64,000 nucleotides of DNA from Zhengitettix transpicula. Lineage: Eukaryota > Arthropoda > Insecta > Orthoptera > Tetrigidae. The stretch spans positions 10,052,001-10,116,000 of the forward strand of contig CM073590.1 in assembly GCA_037074705.1 (NCBI GenBank), read 5' to 3'. Position numbers and translations under genes: made by a program. Positions 34,942-46,115 of the stretch are shown here, piece by piece; positions within the stretch are counted from its first letter, which is position 1; each line of letters starts with the position of its first letter. The notes below the pieces were generated by a model. The model did not search any database, was not told where the DNA came from, and saw only the letters and a program-made list of their open reading frames with translations.

Positions 34942-37900
34942 GTTTCTCACAAACCTTATAATCTTGAGGATCTTGAACTCACCTGAGAAGTATAACCGAA
35001 AATGATATTATGTAAGGAAAATTAATTAAAATTAAAAATAGTAAAAGTTATATTTATTAATAGACATAATATTGTTAATGATAGAAATGAAGGAAACGAT
35101 TTAAGTAACTATTATGCTTGTACTTTTGAAACTACCAAATTAACGTAGCATTTTCAACTGAGTTCATTGAAATTAACTATTGTTAAAGTTACATGGAAGT
35201 AACTTAACTATTATAATCTATAATGTACTCTAAGTTTGTGAAACTCGAATTTCGTGCTTATGATTTGTATACACGTATCAGACTTTATAAGTTGAAAGTT
35301 CGTAACCGAATAAATATTTTCAAGTGAAACTGTTATTAGATTTTTTAAAATTTTATAAACGAGTAAGACGTTCAACCGGTCTTAAAAACTTCTTTGTAGA
35401 CATTTAACATCAATTAATTCACAGGGGTTTCATATCACGTTCCATATTCTTGATTTTATTCTCTTCAGGGATATTTAATTTCTTTATATTTAAAAAATCA
35501 TTCAAGAGACGTTATCAGGAAAACATCAAATTACACGTGTGCCCATCGATCCCATTCCTACAAAAAATTGCGGGAATAATATGGGAACATCTCATTTGAA
35601 GGACCGTGGGTAATATGCCACTTATATATCGATTACCGTCAAATCATCACATGGACTTAGTATGCATTTTCACCCCCTTAATTTATCGTTTCTTGCATGC
35701 GCTGCCTTTCCGGAACCATTCAAATTTTTTTCCTATTCTTTTAGTAGCTTTCTCTTATTTAATAACTATTTCCTGTTACAAACTAAGATAATTTTGTCAG
35801 TATTTTGTTCCAAAATTAGGGTTTTAGGTCGTGTTTTGTTCTGGCGTTTTTGGCATCGTTTATTTTCAACATTTTCAAGGCTATGCCAAGTCTTGTCCTA
35901 AAAACCCAAAAACTGATACAAAATACTGAACCAATACGGCCACGAAAACAATCAGTAGTTTTATAAGTTAATTTTCTTTCAGGTTTATAAATTTAATATG
36001 CCAGATTTTTTATTTTGTATTATAACCCCACAGGTTTCTATAAATAATTTTATAACTCCAATAATTTCTTTATAATTTTGAATGAGACGATTTCGGCCAA
36101 TAGTTAAGGCATTATCATCGACTATAACAAATAACTTTAAAAAAACAAAAACAAAATTAAAAATTCGTACAATTATATAATTTGTCAGAATTAAATTTCT
36201 TTATTTTTATAACAAAAATATATTAAAAGTAACAATTATTAAGTAGAGATAACACCTTTAATTCTTAAAAAAAAAATTGAGGAACTAAACGATTTTCTCA
36301 GCGCATCGTTACAACAGGATACGTGTGTATCTTGCGGACAATCCAGGAGCAATCTTTGACTACGTTCCTATGGTCCAGATACACTTCGATTTCCTCGTCT
36401 AAGGTTAGAGCATTGTTTAAAAACATAAAACTCTTCATTTTCGAAAAGATCATACGTCTTATTTATTTCAATTATAAGTTGTACTAGACGTGTATGCAGA
36501 TATGTAATTATCGACTTTTAAACTCGATAGCTATCGATATTTATAATTGATGTAATCTAAAACTCCTAAACTTATAATTTTCTAGAATTTTTGCATAATA
36601 TTTGGAGATTTCGTCACTTTCCTTCCTTCAATTCATACCATATATATTTTGAAATACGGGGTGTTTGTATTATGCTTGTACTTTTAATAAATTGTATTCT
36701 GACAAAAATGACATATCATTGAGTGAGGCGATGCAGAAAACCCTAGTGATACATACGTTGTGCGACTCGACCATTATGTCCAGCTTCCCTGTAAATTATC
36801 AACATCTCAGTGTAATCTCTATTGTTAATTCGACCATCCTGTACTGTTTATGAATGGTCTATGTCTGCATAAATGATCTTATATCTACTCAAATTCCTGA
36901 AGAATTAGATGGAAACGTGTTTTTGTCAGTTGTCCCTTTTTATTAATTGATAATTATGATAATTCTCATTATACTCTATTATTACCGTAATAATTCTAAT
37001 TATACTCATTTGACTTATTAATCCTTCTTCACTTGCGTTATTTAAAAATACTAGTGATCATCATTACTGAGTGAAGCAGAATGTAAATTTCACTTATATC
37101 GAGGGGTTTTTGATCGTTGTACCAACTACGTAGATATATAATTTAATGACATTGCCGTTGAGTTATTCGTACTTTTATTCTTCTGAAATTCTTGGCAAAT
37201 TATATTGTTGTGTATTGATCAATAGCCTTTCTTGAAGTAATTGTGATTGAACGAGACATTATTTGGAAGGTTCAGATTTTTATAAAAAATTACGCAGTAG
37301 GAACCGTATAAAGATCAAGACGCAAGGACATTGTTGGATGTTTGCGACTCAAAATGTTGACGTGTCTGTTGGCTGCGTGCTCGATTAACAGCTGAGCAGT
37401 TGAGGTTGAAGTATTATTGGGCTTGCGTCTAACAGAAAGAACATTATGTGAAATGGAGCTAGGGGCGACAGAAGTATATAAGTTGTAGAGGGAGACAAAG
37501 TATTCGTTTTCATTTCTTAAGTTCGGTCGTTCTTTAGTTGTTAAGAAGCGTTACAAAAAATAAGTTGATATCGAGGCAAGATTTGTTGAGCTGTTCCGTC
37601 GCAGAGTTGAAATTTAACTGTGAACAATGAGTCAGCACCGAGAACAAAATAGCACAGGAATTTTTAATATTTGCATCACAAAAATTTATAATATATGCCA
37701 TGTCAGTTATCTCCTTATGAAATAATAAGTATGAAAAGATGTAACCAGAAATATATGTATATAAAATAAACATTTAGTAAATTTTAATGTTAAATCGTAA
37801 ATAAATTAAATAACATTTCGTAGTCAATTAATAAACTCCAACTTCGCAATAAAAATTTGGATACGCATCAATAAAAATGTATAACAGTAAAGCCGTACCG

Positions 37901-38164
37901 TCCACGTGTTGACTTAATGGAAAGTCATTCATGTCAATATTGAAGCCGGTGCTCTGGAGGTTGTTGCTCTTGAACACACCTAGCCTATAGGATCTTTTCC
38001 TTGTAGATAGGAAAGTTCGAGTCGTGAGTTCGCGTTTCATAAGTTCCAAATTACTTAAAAAATTATACAAGTTTCATGTCCATCGCTGTAATATTGACAT
38101 TACTTCAATATATTATTCTCACACACCACTTCTGATAATAGGAAAAGTAAATTTCAAAGCGGAT
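34942..38164. other. AT-rich DNA, no gene seen
   Basis: About 3.2 kb without a supported gene or element. Confidence 0.5.
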
Positions 38165-38633
38165 AAGGAAATATCCACAGAATTCCCAGAGAGCTCTGGC
38201 GGAGGCTACCTTTGGGGATGCCTACACATCTCTCTGGTTTTTTGAACTAAGGTTCCCACATGCCGAGGCACCTTGGCCTGTTTTGAGAGGTGTATGTTCC
38301 GGGTTCACAGACCTTGGGCATACGGTATTCCTATTGGAATAGTCGGCCAGCTGCCTCCTAAACTGGTCGAGGCACGGAGAAGGGAATGCTGCGTCCCCAC
38401 AGCAAACTCTTCTCCCGCTATTGGAAGGGCGTGGGACAAGTACCCGATGCCCGACCTACCTGATGCAGGTTTTTCTAGGGTTTGTCCTGCATTACTTTTA
38501 GGCGAATTCCGGGTAGAATCCTTAAACTATAGCCCGGGGGGCCTAGTTAACCCTTCCTATGCTATGAAAGGGGAGTTGCCAATTGTGGATTACCGTCATG
38601 TAACCTGTTACCTAAAAAAAGGAAATATCCACA
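38165..38633 (+). mobile_element. poly(A)-tailed retroposon, copy D, with target duplication
   Basis: The copy runs from 38180 to 38618 with the AAGGAAATATCCACA target duplication at 38165-38179 and 38619-38633 (its first two A residues are ambiguous with the tail). The 3' end is TACCTAAAAAAA. It has a shorter 5' end than copy B and lacks part of the 3' region (CTTGGCTACC...CATCCCCC). A 125-codon frame across it is a by-product of the repeat. Confidence 0.88.
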
Positions 38634-39048
38634 TTAAACAACACATTTAAATAAGTCTTTGTCATAAAACAGACTGCTATTGTCCAAAATTAAGGTAACT
38701 AAAGTGTGTAGAATCACCCATATTTTTTCTAGTTAATGACGCTTTTATCGTAATGTACGTAACACTAACTCATGATGCACCAATCTTCATCCAGTTATTT
38801 ATTTATTTATTATCACCGTTGCAACTACCACCATAGTAAGTAGAAAGTAGGCGATTCTGAATAATGCGATTTTGAATAATGCGTTAGTCACAGTTAAATG
38901 ATGTATACTTCACAATATTTAAAATAAATTTTATAAATAAAGTCCATTATATCGTTTACTGGACTTATGCCTTTTACTTTTGTAATTTAATTATTAAACT
39001 TATTATCAGGTAATCTGTCGAAGTTAAGCAACTGTTGACGTGAATTAT
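38634..39048. other. no gene seen
   Basis: AT-rich; a short duplicated GAATAATGCGATTTTGAATAATGCG-like patch lies near 38859-38884. Confidence 0.5.
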
Positions 39049-39330
39049 ACAGGAATTTTAAGAAGGAACCCTCAAAGCAATCTTCATTTTTTCGACCATT
39101 TAAATAATCATTTATTTAATTCGTCAGCCATATACAGCAACGGCTGATCCTACCAGGTAGAAAGATGGAAAAAAATTGATTTACAGTTTGACAATGGAGT
39201 TGTAAGGAAATATGAATGACTAATTAAAGGTCGAAAGCTCCTAGTGTATATGACTCACGAATTAAATAAATGATTATTTCAATTGTCGAAAAAATTGAGA
39301 TTGTTGAGGGTTCCTTCTTAATCTGCCTGT
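39049..39330. mobile_element. foldback MITE with about 75-88-bp inverted arms
   Basis: The left arm from 39049 and the complement of the right arm ending at 39330 share AAGAAGGAACCCTCAA, TTTTTTCGAC and AAATAATCATTTATTTAATT and CGT in the same order with few mismatches. ATTAT lies outside each end, a possible 5-bp target duplication. The unpaired centre is about 110 bp with no coding potential. Confidence 0.8.
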
Positions 39331-39508
39331 ATTATTATCTGGTTTTAACCCATATTTAAAGTCGATAACAATAACAAAAATACATACACGTCAATTACAA
39401 CTCACAATTATATCAGGTAATTAGACGTTATTTTCTGAGAATGGAGTATTTTATAGTTCAACGTTTATAAATTGATTGCAATAAAATGACAAGGTATTTT
39501 TACAAAGC

Positions 39509-39777
39509 AACAGGTTATATAAGGGTAATCCCCGTGGTGGCAACTCCCCTTTCATTCAATAGGAAAGGATTTGGAAGGGTAGAGAAAGGTAGCCAATGGT
39601 TAACAAGGGCCCCCGGCATTCGCCTAAAAGTAATGCAGGACAAACCCTAGAAAACCTAGGGTACTTGTCCCACGCCTATCCGATGGCGGGAAAGGAGTTT
39701 GCTGTGGAGACGCAGCATTCCCTTCTCCGTGCAGCGAACAGTTCAGGAGGCAGTTGGCCGACTGTTCCAATGGTAAC
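39509..39777 (-). mobile_element. poly(A)-tailed retroposon, copy F (both ends truncated)
   Basis: It matches the minus-strand family sequence from AACAGGTTATATAAGGGTAA to the GGCCGACTGTTCCAATGG region. Both the T-run and the 5' part are missing, and an internal deletion removes the CCTGCATC...GGGCAT segment. Confidence 0.75.
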
Positions 39778-41085
39778 GCTATCGTTGAGTCATATAGGAT
39801 TGATTTTGTATCTGTACGACGGGTACGCTGTCATATTATTCTACAAGAAATACAGTAAGACAGACGCGTAACTGGAAACTGATGCAACGAGGGAACAAAT
39901 AAATTTTAGTGAAATATAATGTTGGTGTAATAAATGAAATATTATGGGTCATTTTGACAACTGAAAATAAATGTTTTGTCATAATTTTATATATGGGATT
40001 TAGGAGTGTTTCTATAAAATTATATTTTTTTCATTCACTGTTCAGAAGACTATGGTTATATTGCTGAAAGCTCCAATTTTCAAAATTAAATTATTGATTA
40101 GATTTCTTATTCAAATTGATTGATAAAATTGGGTATAGTACAAAACCAATATCATAATTAGAATGGAATGGTATTTGAAACGTACACATCCCTTTCAGTC
40201 ATTTTATATCATTCTGTGACTGATCTATCTACTTTCGTGCAGCAGGTTTATGGCATAAAATACCATGACCTAAATATATGAAGCCGATTGTAATGCCTGA
40301 ATGAACTTAATTGCTGTGTAATTGTAATTAACGGACGTCACAGAGTATTTAGTTGTTTATATGCAAACTGTAGAAAATGTCAGTTCGCCACGTGAGCGGT
40401 GCTGATCACTGGTTATCAATTGCTGTTAACCGGTTAGGCTGACAATCGAGGAGTGGCCGTCGCTGATAGAGAGATTGGTGCGTTGTTGGAGGTTGGTCCG
40501 ACCAGCTGAGGTCGTTAAGGAAGGTGAGTCGGTGATTTCGGGAGGTCCTCACACCTAGGACAGTCGTCTTTAATGGCGCGGCTGGCTGCTTCTGTACACA
40601 AAGGTGCAACCGAAGCCGAGAATCGCGTCTTCCGCGAATACCGCGTCCTATTTTTACCAATAAGCAGAGGATATGGATAATTGCCCTCTCATAGTGACGG
40701 AACTTTCATCTCATTCGTCTGGTTGCAAAACCAATGATAAATATTCAAACTCTCAAGTGAATTTGTGTGCTTATCCTTCTGTCGCAAACTGTGCTTCTAT
40801 TTTCAACTATCCGGTTCAAACCTGTATAATCTTCTGACAAATTAATTAGTTAAATATAAAATATTATGTAAAACAGTTAAAATGACATTTCAATGATAAA
40901 TGTTTCATTATTACACTTTCAGTGTTAATAGTTCGAGCTTACTCGGAGATTTAGTTACTTCATTGAATAATTAAAATGTATTTGATGTACAATATATAAT
41001 TTTATTAATAATACAATTTATTTATAATTGTTCTTAAAATATAACTAATATGTTATTATTTATAGATTTCAGATTAAAAATTAGT
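39778..41085. other. no gene seen; GC-richer patch 40390-40660
   Basis: The patch has an 84-codon minus-strand frame without a recognised motif. The rest is AT-rich. Confidence 0.45.
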
Positions 41086-41235
41086 CATACCTGATGAAGT
41101 CCCAGAAGAGGACGAAACGTCGTTGTGAATTTAATACTTACTTTTCCAATAAACATAACAAGAACTTTTCTAACTCAAGGCCATTAATTTATTTATATTA
41201 TTCTAATAAAGTCAGATATTTTCATCATTATTGTA
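41086..41235 (+). mobile_element. Penelope terminal repeat (family P2)
   Basis: It begins with the hammerhead-like core, continues to ACTCAAGGCCATTAATTTAT and ends with AAAGTCAGATATTTTCATC. The same order is present at 61793-61925 and, inverted, at 59620-59712. No coding sequence of the same family adjoins it; the GIY-YIG fragment 400 bp downstream belongs to family P1. Confidence 0.65.
41091..41122 (+). ncRNA. hammerhead-like ribozyme core (P2)
   Basis: CTGATGA at 41091-41097, then A, then GTCC and GGAC separated by CAGAAGA, then GAAAC at 41114-41118. GTCC/GGAC can form a 4-bp stem II directly before GAAAC, close to the classic Schistosoma/Penelope hammerhead layout. An extra A sits before stem II. 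The stem III and cleavage triplet expected next are not recognisable. Confidence 0.6.
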
Positions 41236-41641
41236 ATTTCATTAGGGGAATCTAAAAGTGAAGGGAAGTACTAATTAAATTTAATATCAAATATCGCGGT
41301 CATGTGTGTGGTATTACTTTAGTATATTTTTAATAGCATTAGATGCAGACTTTTAAAAATTTAACAACAAACCTGTATGTGTAATATAATAATTTGGTAA
41401 ATTTTTTACGACTTTGGGTATAACTATTAGGCATTGGAGTATTTAATTACACTATATTACTTGTAAGCAATATTACTTTATAAGTCCAACTTTCGTCAAC
41501 ACGACATAAATATTGCTCGTAACACTGTAATTTATAGTGAGTAACCTTAAATTTTACTAATAAACCCACAATCCGGAAGGTATTGAACCAAATCCAATAC
41601 CCTAATGCCACTTGCAGCTAATCAAGTCCATCCAAAGCCTT

Positions 41642-42030
41642 TATCGAACTACCTTATTATAGATTTTTACATCGTAAGGTGGTCCAAATTTTTAAAGAAA
41701 TCAAATCCATAATTTACTGATTTACTAACACGATTTCCTCCTTGCTAAAGAACCAGAAGGACTTACTTGACACCTGTATAAAACATAGTGTAGATTGTAA
41801 AATCTCTTGCGCTGATTGTAATTACTGCTTCATAGGGCGAACTAAACGATCTGTTTATACCCGCATCAAGGAAGATATGTCTAATATAAAACTTCCCATT
41901 GATAAACAATCTGTAGTCGCCAAACACGCCATCAATTCGAAACATTCATTTGATTGGCAAAATACTCAGATTTTAGATGTTAACACCATCTTCTCATTAC
42001 AGAATTCAATTCGAAATGCTTTATATTAAA
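41642..42030 (+). pseudogene. Penelope GIY-YIG endonuclease fragment
   Basis: The + strand encodes YYRFLHRKVVQIFKEIKSII, a stop, then FTNTISSLLKNQKDLLDTCI, CKISCADCNYCFIGRTKR, YTRIKEDMSNIKLPIDKQ and AKHAINSKHSFDWQN. This is the linker plus nuclease region seen at 18.9 and 25.8 kb, with FIG in place of YIG. C-x2-C and H...H are retained, as are the Arg and Glu of TRIKE. One in-frame stop and a 5' truncation make it a dead copy. A P1 terminal-repeat relic follows at 42217. Confidence 0.9.
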
Positions 42031-42179
42031 TCTATCATCACTGAAATTACAAACTGATCCTATGAAAATCAACAATGGATATGATCCATTATTATTAGTC
42101 TAACATATTTTATTTTATATCACTTTAGCTATTAAGCTCATTTTAGATTAACTTTTGAGTTCGCTATCTGGTTTGTGCG

Positions 42180-42300
42180 GGTGTGTCGTTCCTGCGGACC
42201 ATTAGATTTTGAATCACCTGTCCACAGCATCAAGGTTTATGGAAACGTTGTATGGTATTTATTTTACCATTTAATTTTATCTACTAATTGGCTAGTTCTT
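42180..42300 (+). mobile_element. Penelope terminal repeat (P1), decayed, with hammerhead relic
   Basis: CTG at 42218 and GAAAC at 42242-42246, followed by GTTGTATGGTATTTATTTTA, match the P1 copies at 25571 and 52462. The CUGANGA box has decayed to CTGTCCA. Its sense position downstream of the GIY-YIG fragment is the expected 3' location. Confidence 0.6.
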
Positions 42301-42855
42301 TATGCAAGTAGTTTTACTATAAAATAAGTTTAAAGCCTATTAACAAATATTCAGTCAGTGAATGTTATCAATATTGTAGGAAGTATGCGACTTTTACCAC
42401 ACTCCTCGTCTCATAACATATATGTGACTTCCTAACGCGTAAGTGCTATTCGTTCCGATACGACGTCCGTATAAAAGTAATGAAATGCAAATTAACGGAT
42501 ATAAATATGTTTTAAAGTTAGAAAAAAACTTTCATTTACATATTAGACATACTTTATTTGTTAAAAATAATTCATTGACGTCCATTGAACAACGAATTTT
42601 CATAGACGTCAAGTCAACCCTTCATCGACCCCATGGAAATCTTCCTTGAGGGTTGATATTGATATGTAATCCATTACGAATCGCTGATTTAAGTACTTCA
42701 AGAGAAACGAATATTGTTGTATGGCCCAGTACGGTTATTGTATAATATTTTTGTACTGTACTTTATTGATTTCCTGGAAGATGTAAAACAATAACGGGTG
42801 AACAGAATGCTGGTCCTTTTAGATTAGAACTACAGTCAATCGCAAAAGACTGATG
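42301..42855. other. no gene seen
   Basis: AT-rich sequence without a supported feature. Confidence 0.5.
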
Positions 42856-42872
42856 CAGAAAAAGCTACCTCA

Positions 42873-43345
42873 CATCTCTGTGGTTTTTGGAACTAAGGTT
42901 CCCACATGCCGAGGCACCTCGGCCTGTTTTGAGTGGTGTATGTTCTGCGGTCACAGACGTTATGCATACGGTAGGAGTTGTTCGCTGTTCCCATTGGAAC
43001 AGACGACCAGCTGCCTCCTAAACTGGTCGAGGCACGAAGAAGGGAATGCTGCGTTCCCCCAGAAAACTCCTCTCCCGCTATCGGAAGGGCGTGAAACAAG
43101 TACCAAATGCCCGACCTACCGGATGCAGGTTTTTCTAGGGTTTTCCCTGCATCAGTTTAAGGCGAATGCAGGGTAGGATCCTTATACTATTGCCCGGGGG
43201 CCCTAGTTAAGCCTTGACTACATTCCTCTACCCTTCCGCATCCCCCTTTCAAATCTCTTCCTATGGTATTAAAGGGGAGTTGCCACCATGTGGATTACCC
43301 TCATGTAGCCTGTTACCCCCCCCCCCAAAAAAAAAAAAGAAAAAA
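42873..43345 (+). mobile_element. poly(A)-tailed retroposon, copy E
   Basis: It contains the complete common body from CACATCTCTGTGG through the CCGAGGCACCTCGG palindrome to GTAGCCTGTTACC. The tail is unusual: a run of about 12 C followed by about 12 A, then GAAAAAA. No clear target duplication is visible. The 107-codon frame across it is non-coding. Confidence 0.85.
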
Positions 43346-44773
43346 GTACTTTAAGATATAATTTATTAATGTTAAAGATCGATTAACTGTATTTTATTGC
43401 ACAATTTTATAAATAAATTTCAGTTTTCAAGTTGTCCTAGCAATATTTCGTATTTGAGTACTTTTGTGAATATTGAAAAAAAAACTAATAAAAGAAACAT
43501 GTTTGAAAAGGTCCAAAAGACCAAAAAGTATTAAATTGATTACTGAAAATATGGTGACCGGGAAGAAGAAGAGGTAATTCATACATGAATAATAATTGGT
43601 CCATTAATCCCACAGTACGGGCGTGATTTAATCTCATGAGAAGATGCACCATTTCTTTGTTGTTTTATTTTCTCCTGTGCAGGCATACTTTTCTTCGATT
43701 CGTGATTTGTCACGTGTAATCAGTCGAGCCACAGTCTGTTTCTTTAAAAAATAAACAAATAAATGAGAGTGTGTGGTGGGACGAATTCCCTCAAGTGGGC
43801 TTCGTTAGCAGTCGTAACAACCTCTGTCAATACATCGGTTGATAATAAGACCGGGTACAGACGGAGAAAGTCGTCTGCTCTTGTTAGTGCCAGGGAATTA
43901 ACGCCATTTTCTGACCATTACGACTTGATTTAGTGGCTGGGAGCCGCGCTGTAATTTAGCTAAGTAATCCGAAGCTCAAGCAGAAGACGGACGCGCCGTC
44001 GAGGTCAGAAATAATTTTTACGCATCCTAAATGCGCGTTTCCCCGCCATCAAAGAGCGATCAAGCAGCGTCCGTGTACGCGTTTCTCCCGAGCACACAAA
44101 TTCCTGCTCCAACGGCGTGTAGGTAACCGGTTTGTCAACCATTCGTGCGGCAAGCGTCTTATTTTAGGTACCATCGACTTGAAAAGCAACGAAATTTGAA
44201 GTTAATGCGCGTCGGAATGAGCAATTTCGGAGAGGCAATAAGGCACAGATTGCTCTCCACTGGCCTCCCGCATCTGCGCTGCAGGTGTCTTCCACTCGCA
44301 CTCGCCTCAAATGCACCTTATTATATTTCACTCTTCGGACCAGTCTACTTTTTTTTTGACATCTACACTGATTATAAAATCACTCCGAAACATCTCCAGA
44401 TATATAGTTGACTGATGGGCCGACGTGTTTCTCAAACATTGGATCCGTGTCAGTATACTCACTGCAGTCTCCCGGGAATTGCAGCCAACTGGCATTGAAG
44501 GGCACGCATCTGCTATAAGACAATTTGAATTACATCCATTACAAAAATTATTAAAAGTGAAGTCTTTGGAAAAAGTTTCCAGGATTTGCGAAATTGTTTA
44601 CTGATTTTGGAATTGAAATTTCATGGGAATTGTTCATTTAATAGTTGTTTAGTGTTAGTCGGGTGTTCAATTTTCTGGCTTTAAGAGAAAATATAGGAAG
44701 GAAAGAAAATACAAAAAAAGCGATATCAAGGAGGAATGAATTAAAGGAGCATATTAATATTTTATAATATTAA
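43346..44773. other. CpG-richer island at 43750-44500, no gene recognised
   Basis: The first 400 bp are AT-rich. From about 43750 to 44500 the sequence is markedly richer in G+C and CpG (for example GACGGACGCGCCGTCGAGG) than anything nearby. An 88-codon frame (44145-44411) has no motif. It could be an old exon or a regulatory island. Confidence 0.4.
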
Positions 44774-45853
44774 TCTTCTAATAAATAATAGAGAGTGTTT
44801 GTTTGAATGTATGTTTCTACATATGTATATATATTTGTTCCGCATACAAATCTACACCCGTGGGGAAAATTTCCCCAAATTTCGTTCACGTGCTCCTTGC
44901 GACCAGGAAATAAACACTGATGGGGTGAGACTTGTCTACCACCCCCAGGAGCGGGAGTGGAAGGAGGTGGAAATATTCCAACCTGCTGAAACGGCCTATA
45001 TGTAAGTCGACGCAAAAATCGGTCTGTTACATTGCTTGAAATTTCTATCCCCGCCCAGCCCCTCCCAAAAGAGATTTATAGTGTTTCTACCAGTGTTATC
45101 TGTGCATAATGTATGAATTATTGCAGCATGGGAAAGGAGCACCATTAGGGATGGGGACGGAGGGGCGTTACAAGAAAATGACGCGAATACAACCGAAATT
45201 GGAGTCCGTTTCCATGGTTATGGATGCCAGTGAGTTTAATTATGACTTTCAAATTGCCATTTAATCCCCAGGGCCGGGGGTGGAAATTTTGAAACCTGCA
45301 AACACGGCTGATATTTGCGTTGAATAAATATTTTCAGGGTTAATTTGGCTGATACTATATATACAGAAGTTTTTGGTATAGAATTTTAACACCGTTCGGA
45401 ATGGGAGGGGAGCACGCTTAGGGGTAGGGGTGGAAAATCGTTACAGAAAAATAACGCAAAAAACAACCTAGATTCTAGCATATCTAATCCGGAGTTATGG
45501 ATGTAGATGAGTGTATTTATGATAACCTGGGCATCCCGTGGTGGTGGGAGGGGCTGGGCGGGGGTAGAAATTTCAAGCAATGTAACAGGCCGATTTTTGC
45601 GTCGAATAAATATTTTTTGTTCAATTCACAGTAGCGGGTTTGGAAATTTAGGGACATGTTAAAACTGATATGTTCGTCGCAAGAAACTTTTTGGGGGTCA
45701 ATGCGTTCAACACTTTCGGCATAGAAGGTGCGTACATTTAGGGATAGGGGTTGCCGGACGTTACATAAAAATAATGCAAAAGCAACCAAGATTATGGTCA
45801 AATCGAGGGTTATGGATATATGACAAACCGGGCAACGCCAGACACGCAGCTAG
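44774..45853 (+). mobile_element. non-autonomous Helitron, 1.08 kb, with tandem units
   Basis: It starts with TC at 44774 after an A and ends with CTAG at 45850-45853 before a T, the A|T insertion pattern of Helitrons. The 5' part has the GTTTGTTTGAATGTATG and TTTGTTCCGCATAC blocks typical of insect Helitrons. The interior contains about three diverged units with GCGTTGAATAAATATTTT, GGGAGGGGAGCACGC and AATAACGCAAA blocks. The 3' end has ACCGGGCAACGCCAGAC, a decayed form of the terminal hairpin. No Rep/helicase coding sequence is present. Confidence 0.7.
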
Positions 45854-45954
45854 TTATAAATAAATAAACGGTTTTCAGTCAGAAAATTTATTTCGTCCGG
45901 ATTTTAGTACTTTATTAAAAAACTCAACCTCGCATACAATCTCTACAAAGAATT

Positions 45955-46110
45955 ATGAGGCAAGATTTTGCTACCTTGCCTGAAGAGATCCTAAAGCAAG
46001 GATGAAACGTCAGTATATTTAATTTTTTGTTAATAAACAATTTTCTGACCGAAGGCCGTTTATTAACAATTTCATAAACGTCAGATTTTTTCATATTTAT
46101 AATTAAATAT
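45955..46110 (+). mobile_element. Penelope terminal repeat (P2-related)
   Basis: An AGGCAAG...CTTGCCT inverted repeat precedes the hammerhead-like core. Downstream come AATAAACAATTTTCTGACCG, AAGGCCGTTTATTAACAA and CGTCAGATTTTTTCAT, the order found in P2 copies at 41.1, 55.4 and 61.8 kb. Confidence 0.65.
45980..46011 (+). ncRNA. hammerhead-like ribozyme core, best stem II in the window
   Basis: CTGAAGA (45980-45986) fits CUGANGA. It is followed by G, then ATCCT and AGGAT around AAAGCA (a 5-bp perfect stem II), then GAAAC at 46004-46008 and GTCAG. Immediately 5' is a GGCAAG/CTTGCC hairpin in the position of stem I of a type III layout, but the expected UH cleavage residue and stem III partner are not present. 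Confidence 0.6.
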
Positions 46111-46115
46111 TAATA

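Noticed and set aside
36897..36915. Hammerhead core (CTGAAGA...GAAAC)
   Set aside because: The spacer is too short for a stem II and the surroundings do not match any Penelope terminal repeat here; likely chance.
38273..38650. 125-codon ORF, with similar peptides at 16745, 32894, 34655 and 42853
   Set aside because: All lie in copies of the same poly(A)-tailed retroposon. The frames end differently, occur on both strands and are not preserved by selection, so they are shadows of a repeated non-coding sequence.
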